Assembly: GCF_019402665.1 (NCBI RefSeq)
Contig: NZ_VSST01000009.1
Coordinates: 62,001-126,000, forward strand
Reading direction: 5' to 3'
Source: Bradyrhizobium canariense
GTDB lineage: Bacteria; Pseudomonadota; Alphaproteobacteria; Rhizobiales; Xanthobacteraceae
DNA: 64,000 bases
The notes under the pieces: model-generated
Told to the model about the DNA's origin: nothing
What the model saw: only the letters and a program-made list of their open reading frames with translations
Databases searched by the model: none
Position numbers and translations under genes: made by a program
In this document: positions 57,046-64,000 of the stretch, piece by piece
Position numbering within the stretch: the first letter of the stretch is position 1
Layout: each line of letters starts with the position of its first letter

Positions 57046-57888
57046 CTATCCGGCCCCCTGATCGAACGCCTTGCGCAGGGCCACGTAGCCCTGCTGCTGC
57101 TGGCTCCAGTTGCGGCCGCCGGTCATCGCGCCGTCGATGACGAGGTCATGGCCGTTGATGAAGCTGGATTCGTCGCTGGCCAGGAACACCGCTGCATGGG
57201 CGATGTCATCGGGAAGCCCGGCGCGCGGGATTGGCTGCGCGGTCTTGTAGATCTCGCGCATCACCGCCTGCGTCTTCTCCGCCGCCTCGGTCGAAAGCCC
57301 GAGCGCCTTGCCGAAAATGCCGGTCGCGATGGCGCCGGGCGAGATCGAGTTGACGCGGACATTGGATTCGCCGAGCTCCATCGCCACGCATTTGGTGAGA
57401 TGGATCACCGCCGCCTTGGCCGCACCATAGACCATCGAGGACGAGAAGCCGGCGAGACGGCCGGCGATGCTGCCATTGTTGATGATGCTGCCAAATCCCT
57501 GCTTCTTCATGTGGGGTGCGGCGTGTTTCATGCCGAGCATGACGCTGCGCAGCAGGGTCGCCATCGCCGCATCGAAGCGCTCGACCTCGAGGCCTTCGAT
57601 GCCGCCGGTCTGCGCCGGGCCGCCGGCATTGTTGAACAGGCAGTCGATGCGGCCGAATTTTTCGATCGCGAGCGCGATCAGCGCCTGCATCTGCGCTTCC
57701 GCCGTCACATCCGTCTGGCGGAAGACGCAATTCGACCCGAGCTGCTTCGCCAGCGCCTCGCCTTCCGGTACACGCCGCCCCGCGATCACAATTTTGGCAC
57801 CTTCGGCAACGAAGACTTCTGCAGTCCGCAACCCGATCCCGCTCGTCGCGCCCGTGATCACCGCGACCTTGCCATCCAGCCTGCCCAT
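57046..57888 (-). CDS. Short-chain dehydrogenase/reductase
   Basis: 280-residue classical SDR. The NAD-binding motif is TGATSGIG (~12-19), followed by the NNAG strand motif, the catalytic Ser in NNGSIAGRL and the Tyr-Lys pair in YGAAKAAV. The sequence is close in style to LinC/cyclohexanediol-type dehydrogenases. AGGGAC lies upstream of the ATG at 57888. It is convergent with the P450 gene; it could oxidise an alcohol made by the LLM/P450 pair, but no direct evidence supports this. Confidence 0.9.
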   Translation of the reverse strand: MGRLDGKVAVITGATSGIGLRTAEVFVAEGAKIVIAGRRVPEGEALAKQLGSNCVFRQTDVTAEAQMQALIALAIEKFGRIDCLFNNAGGPAQTGGIEGLEVERFDAAMATLLRSVMLGMKHAAPHMKKQGFGSIINNGSIAGRLAGFSSSMVYGAAKAAVIHLTKCVAMELGESNVRVNSISPGAIATGIFGKALGLSTEAAEKTQAVMREIYKTAQPIPRAGLPDDIAHAAVFLASDESSFINGHDLVIDGAMTGGRNWSQQQQGYVALRKAFDQGAG

Positions 57889-58083
57889 GGAATGTCCCTG
57901 TTTTCGAACCCCTTGACGCCAAATGGCGGACACCGATCGACGACGGCGCCGCGACGGTCGGCGCCGCAGCAGGCACTATTCCTGCCGGCTTCCGACAAGG
58001 CAAGCTTTGCTTGGGGCCGGCGACATGCGTAACATTCCTGGCGACCGCTCGATTGTCGAACGCATATCGCGACCGGACTGCGC

Positions 58084-59049
58084 ATGGCGAAGCTGATCGA
58101 CGAATTCCGCAAGGGCTGGCAGGGCGTGGCACCGCCATCGCTCGGCCTCAGCCTTGCGTTTGCGGTCGCCTGCCTGCTGGTTGCGACGCTGGCGCGCTGG
58201 GCTCTCGCCCATGTGCGGCCCGACGTCTATTTCACGCCGTATTTCCCGGCCGTGTTCTTTGCGGCCGCGTTCGGCGGCTTCCGCATCGGCATCATCACGG
58301 CGCTGGTCGGCGGTGTGCTCGGCGTCGTCGTGAACTTTGGCGATGCGCTTGCCGATAACGCGCGATTCGCCCTGCTGGCACTCTATTGGGCGGTCTGCGC
58401 GCTCACCATCTGGGGCGTCGAGCACTATCGCTCGCTACTCGTCGAGCAGCGCCGGATTTCCAGGCGCCTGATCGAGGAAGAAGACTACCGCAAGCTGCTG
58501 GTCGACGAACTCCAGCACCGGCTGAAGAACAAGCTGTCGACAGTGCATGCCGTGCTGCATCAGGTGCTGCACGATCAGCCGCAAATCTGGGCCCGGATCG
58601 ATCCGCGGCTGCGGTCGCTTGCAGCGACCGACGATTTGATTTCGCGGATCGACAAGGCCGGCTGCGACATCCGCGACCTGCTGATCTCCGAGCTCGGCCC
58701 TTACGGCCATGTCCGCTTCACGCTCAACGGCGACCGGCTGTTCCTGCCGCCGAAGCTTGCGGTCACGCTGTCCCTGATGTTTCACGAGCTCGCCACCAAC
58801 GCGGGGAAATATGGCGCGTTCTCCGCGCCGCGCGGGTTGTTGCAGGTGTCATGGACCGTCAGCGACGACCGTCTGACCGTGACCTGGGATGAAACCGAGG
58901 GCCCGAGTGTCGACAAGATCTCCGAGCCGGGTTTCGGCACCAAGCTGTTGAAGTCGGCGCTGTCGGCCTTCGACGGCAAGACGGAGGTCTCCTATCTCAG
59001 GACCGGACTTCATTGCACCATGCAATGCCGTATCCCCAAAGACGGTTAG
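58084..59049 (+). CDS. HWE/HisKA_2-type sensor histidine kinase with DUF4118 membrane part
   Basis: 321-residue kinase. Four hydrophobic helices (~20-125) form a DUF4118-like (KdpD-type) membrane domain. The H-box is DELQHRLKNKL (His ~145), typical of HWE/HisKA_2 kinases, followed by FHELATNAGKYGA (N-box) and VTWDETEGPSV and FGTKLL in the ATPase domain. There is no PAS, GAF or receiver domain and no response regulator nearby. In alphaproteobacteria such kinases often feed PhyR or single-domain regulators; the signal is unknown. Confidence 0.9.
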   Translation: MAKLIDEFRKGWQGVAPPSLGLSLAFAVACLLVATLARWALAHVRPDVYFTPYFPAVFFAAAFGGFRIGIITALVGGVLGVVVNFGDALADNARFALLALYWAVCALTIWGVEHYRSLLVEQRRISRRLIEEEDYRKLLVDELQHRLKNKLSTVHAVLHQVLHDQPQIWARIDPRLRSLAATDDLISRIDKAGCDIRDLLISELGPYGHVRFTLNGDRLFLPPKLAVTLSLMFHELATNAGKYGAFSAPRGLLQVSWTVSDDRLTVTWDETEGPSVDKISEPGFGTKLLKSALSAFDGKTEVSYLRTGLHCTMQCRIPKDG

Positions 59050-59248
59050 ACACGGCGCAAACGAAATCCGTTCGCGTGCGTCGTTCGCGGTTTCGCCGGA
59101 CGCGTTGACGCCCCGTTAATGACGATGGGCTGCGCGCGTCGCATCGACGCAAAACACCACCGTAATTCTCCGGGCCCCTTAACCAAACTTAAGAGGGAAC
59201 CGCGCAAGATCGCGCCCATTGCAAAGGCGCGCTGAAACAACAAGATTC

Positions 59249-60994
59249 ATGACTTCTATGAACGACAACAAATATTCCGGCGCGAGCGAAGCCGAACTCG
59301 GATTCCTCAAGGAAATCGTTAGAATGCTGCCTGCCGGCCTGACCGTGCAGGACGCGCAAGGCGAACTTCTCCTGGTCAACGATGTCGCGGCCGCCCAGCT
59401 CGGCATGGACGGCAGCCGCCCCTCGCGCGATCTCGCGCCGCGCCAGAAAGCCTGCCGGCAGGCCCTGAGCTCCGGTCAGGCGGTGGTCGCCGAGGAAGCG
59501 CTCCACGACGGAGCCGCACGCCAGGTGCTGCTGACCACCCATCGTCCGATCCGCCTTGACGGACGTGAGCTGCTGATCTCGGCCTCCTCCGACATCACCG
59601 AGCAGAAGAATTTCGAGGACCAGCTGTTCCGCTCGGCCTATTTCGACGAGCTGACCGGCCTGCCCTCGCGGCGGGTGATCGAACATCGCGCCACCAGCCT
59701 GCTCGCGCAGGGTCGCGCCGGCGAGCGCTTTGCGCTCGCCTTTCTCGACGTCGACAATTTCAAGCACATCAACGACTATTACGGTCACACCGTGGGCGAT
59801 GCCCTGCTGGTCGAACTGTCGAAGCGGCTTGGACGCGGCCTGCGCGATTCGGACATGCTGTCGCGCATCTCCGGCGACGAATTTCTGCTGCTGCTGTCGC
59901 CGATCAAGAATCAGGAGGAAGTCGCCGAATTCATGCAATCGACGCTGGAGCGGCTGACGGCGCCGTTCTTCATCGACAATTCGGAAGTGTTCGCCTCAAC
60001 CTCCGTCGGCATCAGCCTGTACCCCGATCACGGAAGCAGCTTCGAGACACTGCGCCAGAACGCCGACATCGCGATGTACCGCATCAAGAACGACGGCAAG
60101 GGATCGGCGGCCTTCTTCGACTCCAGCATGGAGCGCGAGGCGCTGGCGCGGATGAAAATCGAGCAGTCGCTGCGGCAGGCCATCCTGGAGAAGCGCTTCT
60201 GCTGCGCCTTCCAGTCCAAGGTCGACATCCGCACGCAGGAGGTGAAGGGCATCGAGGCCCTGGTTCGGCTGCGCGACGACGAGGGCGTGATCCAGGCGCC
60301 GGGCTCGTTCATCAATCTTGCCACCGAACTCGGGCTGATCGACGAGCTGACCCATCTCGTGCTCGCCGAGATCGTCAAGTCAATCGACCTGATCAACGAG
60401 ACGTTCGGTGCGGAAGCGACCATCAGCATCAACGTCGCGGCCAAGCAGGCCGGCAACCCCGAATTCATGCGCAGCTTTGCCCAGGCGCTCGACGACACCA
60501 GCTTTCCGCAGCGCTTCATGATCGAGGTTACGGAAGACGCCTTCGTCGCCAAGAATCACTTCCAGGCCGAGATCCTGCCGATGTTCCGCAAGCTCGGCGT
60601 CGCCATCTCGATCGACGATTTCGGCACCGGCTATTCCTCACTGTCGGCGCTGGCCGACATCACCGCGGACGAGATCAAGATCGACCGCTCCTTCATTACC
60701 GATATCCATAAGCGCCCACGCAACCAGGGAATCCTGCGCGCGATCGAATCCCTGAGCGAAGCGCTCGGCATGACCGTGATCGCCGAAGGCATCGAATCCT
60801 ACGAGGAGCTCGCCTACCTGCAGGCTGCGACCAAGATCCGCTACGCGCAGGGCTATTATTTCTCCCGGCCGATCTTCCTGGAGGAGCTGAAGCTCGCAAC
60901 GCCGATCTCCAGCGAAGCACGCGCCAGTGTCACAAACCGCTCGACGCAACAGAACCGGCAGGGCTATTCCCGGGCGAACGGATACCGGCCGTAA
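59249..60994 (+). CDS. PAS-GGDEF-EAL c-di-GMP signalling protein
   Basis: 581-residue cytoplasmic protein. A PAS-like domain (~15-120) is followed by GGDEF (~130-300) and EAL (~315-560). The GGDEF motif reads S-G-D-E-F (~206-210), a variant often still active. The EAL domain keeps the catalytic set: E-A-L (~335), the Asn of ISINVAAK, the Glu of EVTE, D-D-F-G-T-G-Y (~456), Lys in EIKIDRSF and Glu in EGIES, so phosphodiesterase activity is likely. There is no transmembrane helix. The ATG at 59249 is used; no strong ribosome-binding site was seen. Confidence 0.92.
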   Translation: MTSMNDNKYSGASEAELGFLKEIVRMLPAGLTVQDAQGELLLVNDVAAAQLGMDGSRPSRDLAPRQKACRQALSSGQAVVAEEALHDGAARQVLLTTHRPIRLDGRELLISASSDITEQKNFEDQLFRSAYFDELTGLPSRRVIEHRATSLLAQGRAGERFALAFLDVDNFKHINDYYGHTVGDALLVELSKRLGRGLRDSDMLSRISGDEFLLLLSPIKNQEEVAEFMQSTLERLTAPFFIDNSEVFASTSVGISLYPDHGSSFETLRQNADIAMYRIKNDGKGSAAFFDSSMEREALARMKIEQSLRQAILEKRFCCAFQSKVDIRTQEVKGIEALVRLRDDEGVIQAPGSFINLATELGLIDELTHLVLAEIVKSIDLINETFGAEATISINVAAKQAGNPEFMRSFAQALDDTSFPQRFMIEVTEDAFVAKNHFQAEILPMFRKLGVAISIDDFGTGYSSLSALADITADEIKIDRSFITDIHKRPRNQGILRAIESLSEALGMTVIAEGIESYEELAYLQAATKIRYAQGYYFSRPIFLEELKLATPISSEARASVTNRSTQQNRQGYSRANGYRP

Positions 60995-61213
60995 CCCCGC
61001 GCCTTTGGTTACTTTGCAAAGCCTGAGCAGCCCGTTCCGGGGGTGAGGTCAACAATTGCATCTGCCGATTTCCTCGGCGGAAGCGATCCGGCGCGGCCGG
61101 GCCGGGACAATGTCACACATGCCCGTCGCGTGGTCCGCCGGAAGGTGGAATTGCAATGTCCGCACGGTTGTGCAAATCGCTATGACCAAAGCATTTCATC
61201 AGGAGGGACCACC

Positions 61214-62398
61214 GTGCGTCGATCACTCGTCATGGCAACCACCATCCTCGCCCTCGCCGCGGGCACCTCCGCACAGGCCGACGATCTCAAGGTCGCGCTG
61301 ATCTATGGCAAGACCGGCCCGCTCGAAGCCTATGCCAAGCAGACCGAGACCGGCCTGCAGATGGGTTTTGAATACGCCACCAAGGGCACCATGACGCTCG
61401 ACGGGCGCAAGATCGTCATCATCACCAAGGACGACCAGGGCAAGCCCGATCTCTCCAAGGCCGCGCTTGCGGAAGCCTATCAGGACGACAAGGCCGACAT
61501 CGCGATCGGCACGACCTCGTCGGCCGCGGCACTCGCGATCCTGCCGGTCGCCGAGGAGAACAAGAAGATCCTGATCGTGGAGCCCGCGGTCGCGGATCAG
61601 ATTACCGGCGAGAAGTGGAATCGCTACATCTTCCGCACGGCGCGCAACTCGTCGCAAGACGCGATCTCGAACGCGGTCGCGATCGGCAAGCAGGGCGTCA
61701 CCGTCGCAACGCTGGCGCAGGACTACGCCTTCGGCCGCGACGGCGTCGCCGCCTTCAAGGAGGCGCTCGGCAAGACCGGCGCGACGCTCGCCGCCGAAGA
61801 ATATGCCCCGACCTCGACCACCGACTTCACCGCGGTCGGCCAGCGCCTGTTCGACGCGCTAAAGGACAAGCCGGGCCGCAAGGTGATCTGGGTGATCTGG
61901 GCCGGCGCCGGCAATCCGCTGGCGAAACTCCAGGACATGGATCCGAAGCGCTACGGCATCGAGCTGTCCACCGGCGGCAACATCCTGCCGGCGCTCGCCG
62001 CCTATAAGGGTCTGCCCGGCATGGAAGGTGCCACCTATTACTTCTATTCGATCCCGAAGAACCCGGTGAACGACTGGCTGGTCGCCGAACACCAGAAGCG
62101 CTTCAACGCGCCGCCGGACTTCTTCACCGCGGGCGGTTTCGCCGCCGCGATGTCCGTCGTCGCCGCCGTCACCAAGGCGAAGTCGACCGACACCGAGAAG
62201 CTGATCACGGCCATGGAAGGCCTGGAGTTCGACACGCCGAAGGGCAAGATGATGTTCCGCAAGGAAGACCATCAGGCGCTCCAGAGCATGTATCACTTCA
62301 AGGTCAGGGTCGATCCGAATGTCGCCTGGGCCGTGCTCGAGCCGGTGCGCGAGCTGAAGATCGAGGACATGGACGTTCCGATCAAGAATAAGCGGTAG
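61214..62398 (+). CDS. ABC transporter substrate-binding protein, Peripla_BP_6 (amino acid/amide type)
   Basis: 394-residue periplasmic binding protein. The signal peptide RRSLVMATTILALAAGTSAQADD is followed by DLKVALIYGKTGPLEAYAKQT. The start is GTG at 61214, supported by AGGAGGG ~6 nt upstream; the frame is open to 61043, but that part is not signal-peptide-like. It is followed by LivG- and LivF-type ATPase genes, so it serves a HAAT-family importer whose permeases must lie beyond the window or elsewhere. The ligand cannot be assigned; the family includes amides and aromatic acids as well as amino acids. Confidence 0.9.
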   Translation: MRRSLVMATTILALAAGTSAQADDLKVALIYGKTGPLEAYAKQTETGLQMGFEYATKGTMTLDGRKIVIITKDDQGKPDLSKAALAEAYQDDKADIAIGTTSSAAALAILPVAEENKKILIVEPAVADQITGEKWNRYIFRTARNSSQDAISNAVAIGKQGVTVATLAQDYAFGRDGVAAFKEALGKTGATLAAEEYAPTSTTDFTAVGQRLFDALKDKPGRKVIWVIWAGAGNPLAKLQDMDPKRYGIELSTGGNILPALAAYKGLPGMEGATYYFYSIPKNPVNDWLVAEHQKRFNAPPDFFTAGGFAAAMSVVAAVTKAKSTDTEKLITAMEGLEFDTPKGKMMFRKEDHQALQSMYHFKVRVDPNVAWAVLEPVRELKIEDMDVPIKNKR

Positions 62399-62409
62399 GT
62401 GCTTCTTCA

Positions 62410-62516
62410 CCTCTCCCGCTTGCGGGAGAGGCCGGGAGAGGGCTCTGTCCTCTTGGGGGTTCTCGCCTGAGGAGGCACCCTCTCCCCAGCCCTCCCCCGC
62501 AAGCGGGGGAGGGGGC
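62410..62516. repeat. Extragenic palindrome with two hairpins, family VI
   Basis: A perfect hairpin CCTCTCCCGC-TT-GCGGGAGAGG (62410-62431) is followed ~60 bp later by CCCTCCCCCGC-AA-GCGGGGGAGGG. The two halves are also inverted relative to each other. It lies between the binding-protein and LivG-type genes and could reduce transcription into the ATPase genes. Related to 28495-28640. Confidence 0.85.
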
Positions 62517-62564
62517 CACCGTCGTCGCGGATATACTTCCAACCAAATCCGATCGAAAGTTTCG

Positions 62565-63341
62565 ATGCCGCTCACCCTCGAAACCCGCGACCTCACCATC
62601 CGCTTCGGCGGCCATGTCGCGGTCAACAACGTCACCTGCAGCTTCCGGCCGGGCGAGCTCACCGCCATCGTCGGCCCGAACGGCGCCGGCAAGACCACTT
62701 ATTTCAACCTGATCTCTGGCCAGCTCCGCGCATCGAGCGGCAGCATTCTGTTCGACGGCACCGACATCACCCAGCATTCCGCGCCGATGCGGACGCGCGC
62801 GGGCCTGGGGCGCGCCTTCCAGCTCACCAACCTCTTTCCGAATCTATCGGTGGAGGAAAACGTCCGCCTCGCCGTGCAGGCCGCTGACGGCACTCACTAC
62901 GACATGCTGCGACCCTGGATGGTCCGCCGTGATCTGATTGCGCGCGCCGATACGATCCTGGATCAGGTCGCGCTCGGCGGCCGCCGCGGCGTCGCCGCCA
63001 CCGCACTGTCGCATGGCGACCAACGCAAGCTCGAGGTCGCGCTGATGATGGCGCTCGAACCAAAGGTGTTCATGTTCGACGAGCCGACCGCAGGCATGAG
63101 CATCGACGAGGTGCCGGTCGTGCTGAACCTAATCGCGCAGCTCAAGCAGGACAAGAGCAGGATCATCCTCCTCGTCGAGCACAAGATGGACGTGGTGCGA
63201 TCGCTCGCCGACCGCATCATCGTGCTGCATAACGGGCAGCTTGTTGCGGACGGCCCTCCGGCCGAGGTGATCGCATCACCGATCGTGCAGGAAGCCTATC
63301 TCGGCGTCGCGCCCAATAAAGTTGGAGGGAGCGCAGCATGA
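62565..63341 (+). CDS. LivG-type ABC ATPase
   Basis: 258-residue ATPase of a branched-chain amino-acid-type (HAAT) importer. Walker A is GPNGAGKTTYF (~37-47), the signature appears as the relaxed ALSHGDQRKLEVALMMAL, Walker B is VFMFDEPTAGMS and the H-loop LVEHKMDVV. The extended insert between Walker A and signature (RTFQLTN-like AFQLTNLFPNLSVEENV) and the C-terminal VQEAYLG are typical of LivG. Its stop overlaps the start codon of the next gene (ATGA), so both ATPases are cotranslated. Confidence 0.93.
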   Translation: MPLTLETRDLTIRFGGHVAVNNVTCSFRPGELTAIVGPNGAGKTTYFNLISGQLRASSGSILFDGTDITQHSAPMRTRAGLGRAFQLTNLFPNLSVEENVRLAVQAADGTHYDMLRPWMVRRDLIARADTILDQVALGGRRGVAATALSHGDQRKLEVALMMALEPKVFMFDEPTAGMSIDEVPVVLNLIAQLKQDKSRIILLVEHKMDVVRSLADRIIVLHNGQLVADGPPAEVIASPIVQEAYLGVAPNKVGGSAA

Positions 63342-64000
63342 CCGATCTGTTGAAGCTCTCCGGTGTGCACACTCATATCGGCCGCTATCACATCCTCCAG
63401 GGCATCGATCTCGCTGTCGCGCAGGGGCAGACAACGATGCTGCTCGGCCGCAACGGCGCCGGCAAGACCACGACGTTGCGCACCATCATGGGCCTCTGGC
63501 AGGCCTCCTCCGGCGAGATCAGACTCGCCGGCGAGCGCATCGAGAGCCGCGCGACGCCCGACATCGCGCGGCTCGGCGTCGGCTACGTGCCGGAGAGCAT
63601 GGCGGTGTTTTCGGATCTCACGGTGAAGGAAAATCTGGTGCTGGCGGCGCGCGACGGGCCGCTCGACGACACCCAGCTCGACTGGATCTTCGGCTTCTTC
63701 CCCGCGCTGCGCCGGTTCTGGCTGTCGCGCGCGGGAAGTCTCTCGGGCGGACAGAAGCAGATGTTGTCGATTGCCCGCGCCATCATCGAACCGCGCAAGC
63801 TCCTGCTGATCGACGAGCCGACCAAGGGGCTGGCGCCCGCGATCGTGATGGCGCTGATCGAGTGTCTGAAGGAGATCAAGCGCAAGGGCGCTACCATCCT
63901 GATGGTCGAGCAGAATTTCTTTGCGGCCCGCGAGCTCGGCGACGACGTGCTGGTGATGGACAACGGCACCATCGTCCATCGCGGCGAGATGGCGGCCTTG
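63338..64000 (+). CDS. LivF-type ABC ATPase, 3' end beyond window
   Basis: The first 221 codons of the second ATPase of the importer are visible. Walker A is GRNGAGKTTTL (~38-48), signature LSGGQKQMLSIARAI, Walker B LLLIDEPTKGLAP and H-loop MVEQNFFAA, the LivF pattern. The start overlaps the LivG-type stop by 4 bp and GGAGGGAG precedes it. Only the last few residues should be missing. Permease genes (LivH/LivM-like) are expected next if the usual order holds. Confidence 0.92.
   Translation, partial: MTDLLKLSGVHTHIGRYHILQGIDLAVAQGQTTMLLGRNGAGKTTTLRTIMGLWQASSGEIRLAGERIESRATPDIARLGVGYVPESMAVFSDLTVKENLVLAARDGPLDDTQLDWIFGFFPALRRFWLSRAGSLSGGQKQMLSIARAIIEPRKLLLIDEPTKGLAPAIVMALIECLKEIKRKGATILMVEQNFFAARELGDDVLVMDNGTIVHRGEMAAL

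Overview
This 64-kb window looks like ordinary chromosome of a high-GC alphaproteobacterium, most probably Bradyrhizobium or a close relative (Nitrobacteraceae). This is an inference from three things: the very GC-rich coding style, the RegSR-type redox two-component pair next to PHB-depolymerase and trehalose-type GH13 genes, and the many extragenic palindromes of the kind common in that genus. There are about 60 protein genes. No rRNA, tRNA, CRISPR array, transposase, integrase or phage gene was seen.

Layout. 0-4 kb: 5' end of a caspase-like gene, a GFA/CENP-V zinc protein, an NTF2-like protein, a class A beta-lactamase and a CPA1 Na+/H+ antiporter. 4-10 kb, minus strand: TauD/TfdA dioxygenase, then a Rieske oxygenase followed 3 bp later by a cell-wall amidase; then a Zur/Fur-type repressor, an EamA exporter and ispG in one apparent operon. 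10-13.4 kb: a marR-emrA-emrB efflux operon with palindromic operator candidates. 13.6-16.4 kb: a phosphotransferase and a transmembrane chemoreceptor. 16.6-20.2 kb, minus strand: a beta-ketoadipate block of pcaF, a hydroxyquinol/catechol-type intradiol dioxygenase, pcaH and pcaG. 20.5-32.6 kb: mutS and glnD separated by a soluble chemoreceptor with three PAS repeats, a membrane protein, an OsmC protein and a sulfonate-type ABC importer. 32.7-40.4 kb: ogt, a DUF1304 protein, two near-duplicate branched-chain-amino-acid-type binding proteins, a DUF1330 protein, PBP1a and a YgjP-like metalloprotease.

40.7-52.5 kb: intracellular PHB depolymerase phaZ, an ABC-2 exporter divergent from regS-regR, mmcB, a trehalose-synthase-like GH13 protein, an alpha-glucosidase, an MBL-fold hydrolase and a second PHB-depolymerase-type esterase. 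52.6-57.9 kb: an MFS exporter divergent from a luciferase-like monooxygenase, a cytochrome P450 and a convergent SDR. 58-61 kb: an HWE histidine kinase and a PAS-GGDEF-EAL protein. 61.2-64 kb: a binding protein and two LivG/LivF-type ATPases; the last gene runs off the window.

The genes are mostly those of a metabolically versatile soil bacterium: aromatic-ring catabolism ending in the beta-ketoadipate pathway, sulfonate and amino-acid or amide uptake, carbon-reserve turnover (PHB, trehalose/maltosides), redox and nitrogen signalling, and drug or beta-lactam resistance. The most conspicuous structure not explained by genes is the set of at least 16 extragenic palindromes falling into about eight families. 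One is a ~130-bp composite element present three times, two copies of which flank the trehalose-synthase-like gene in the same orientation. I did not find a convincing undescribed defence or mobile system.
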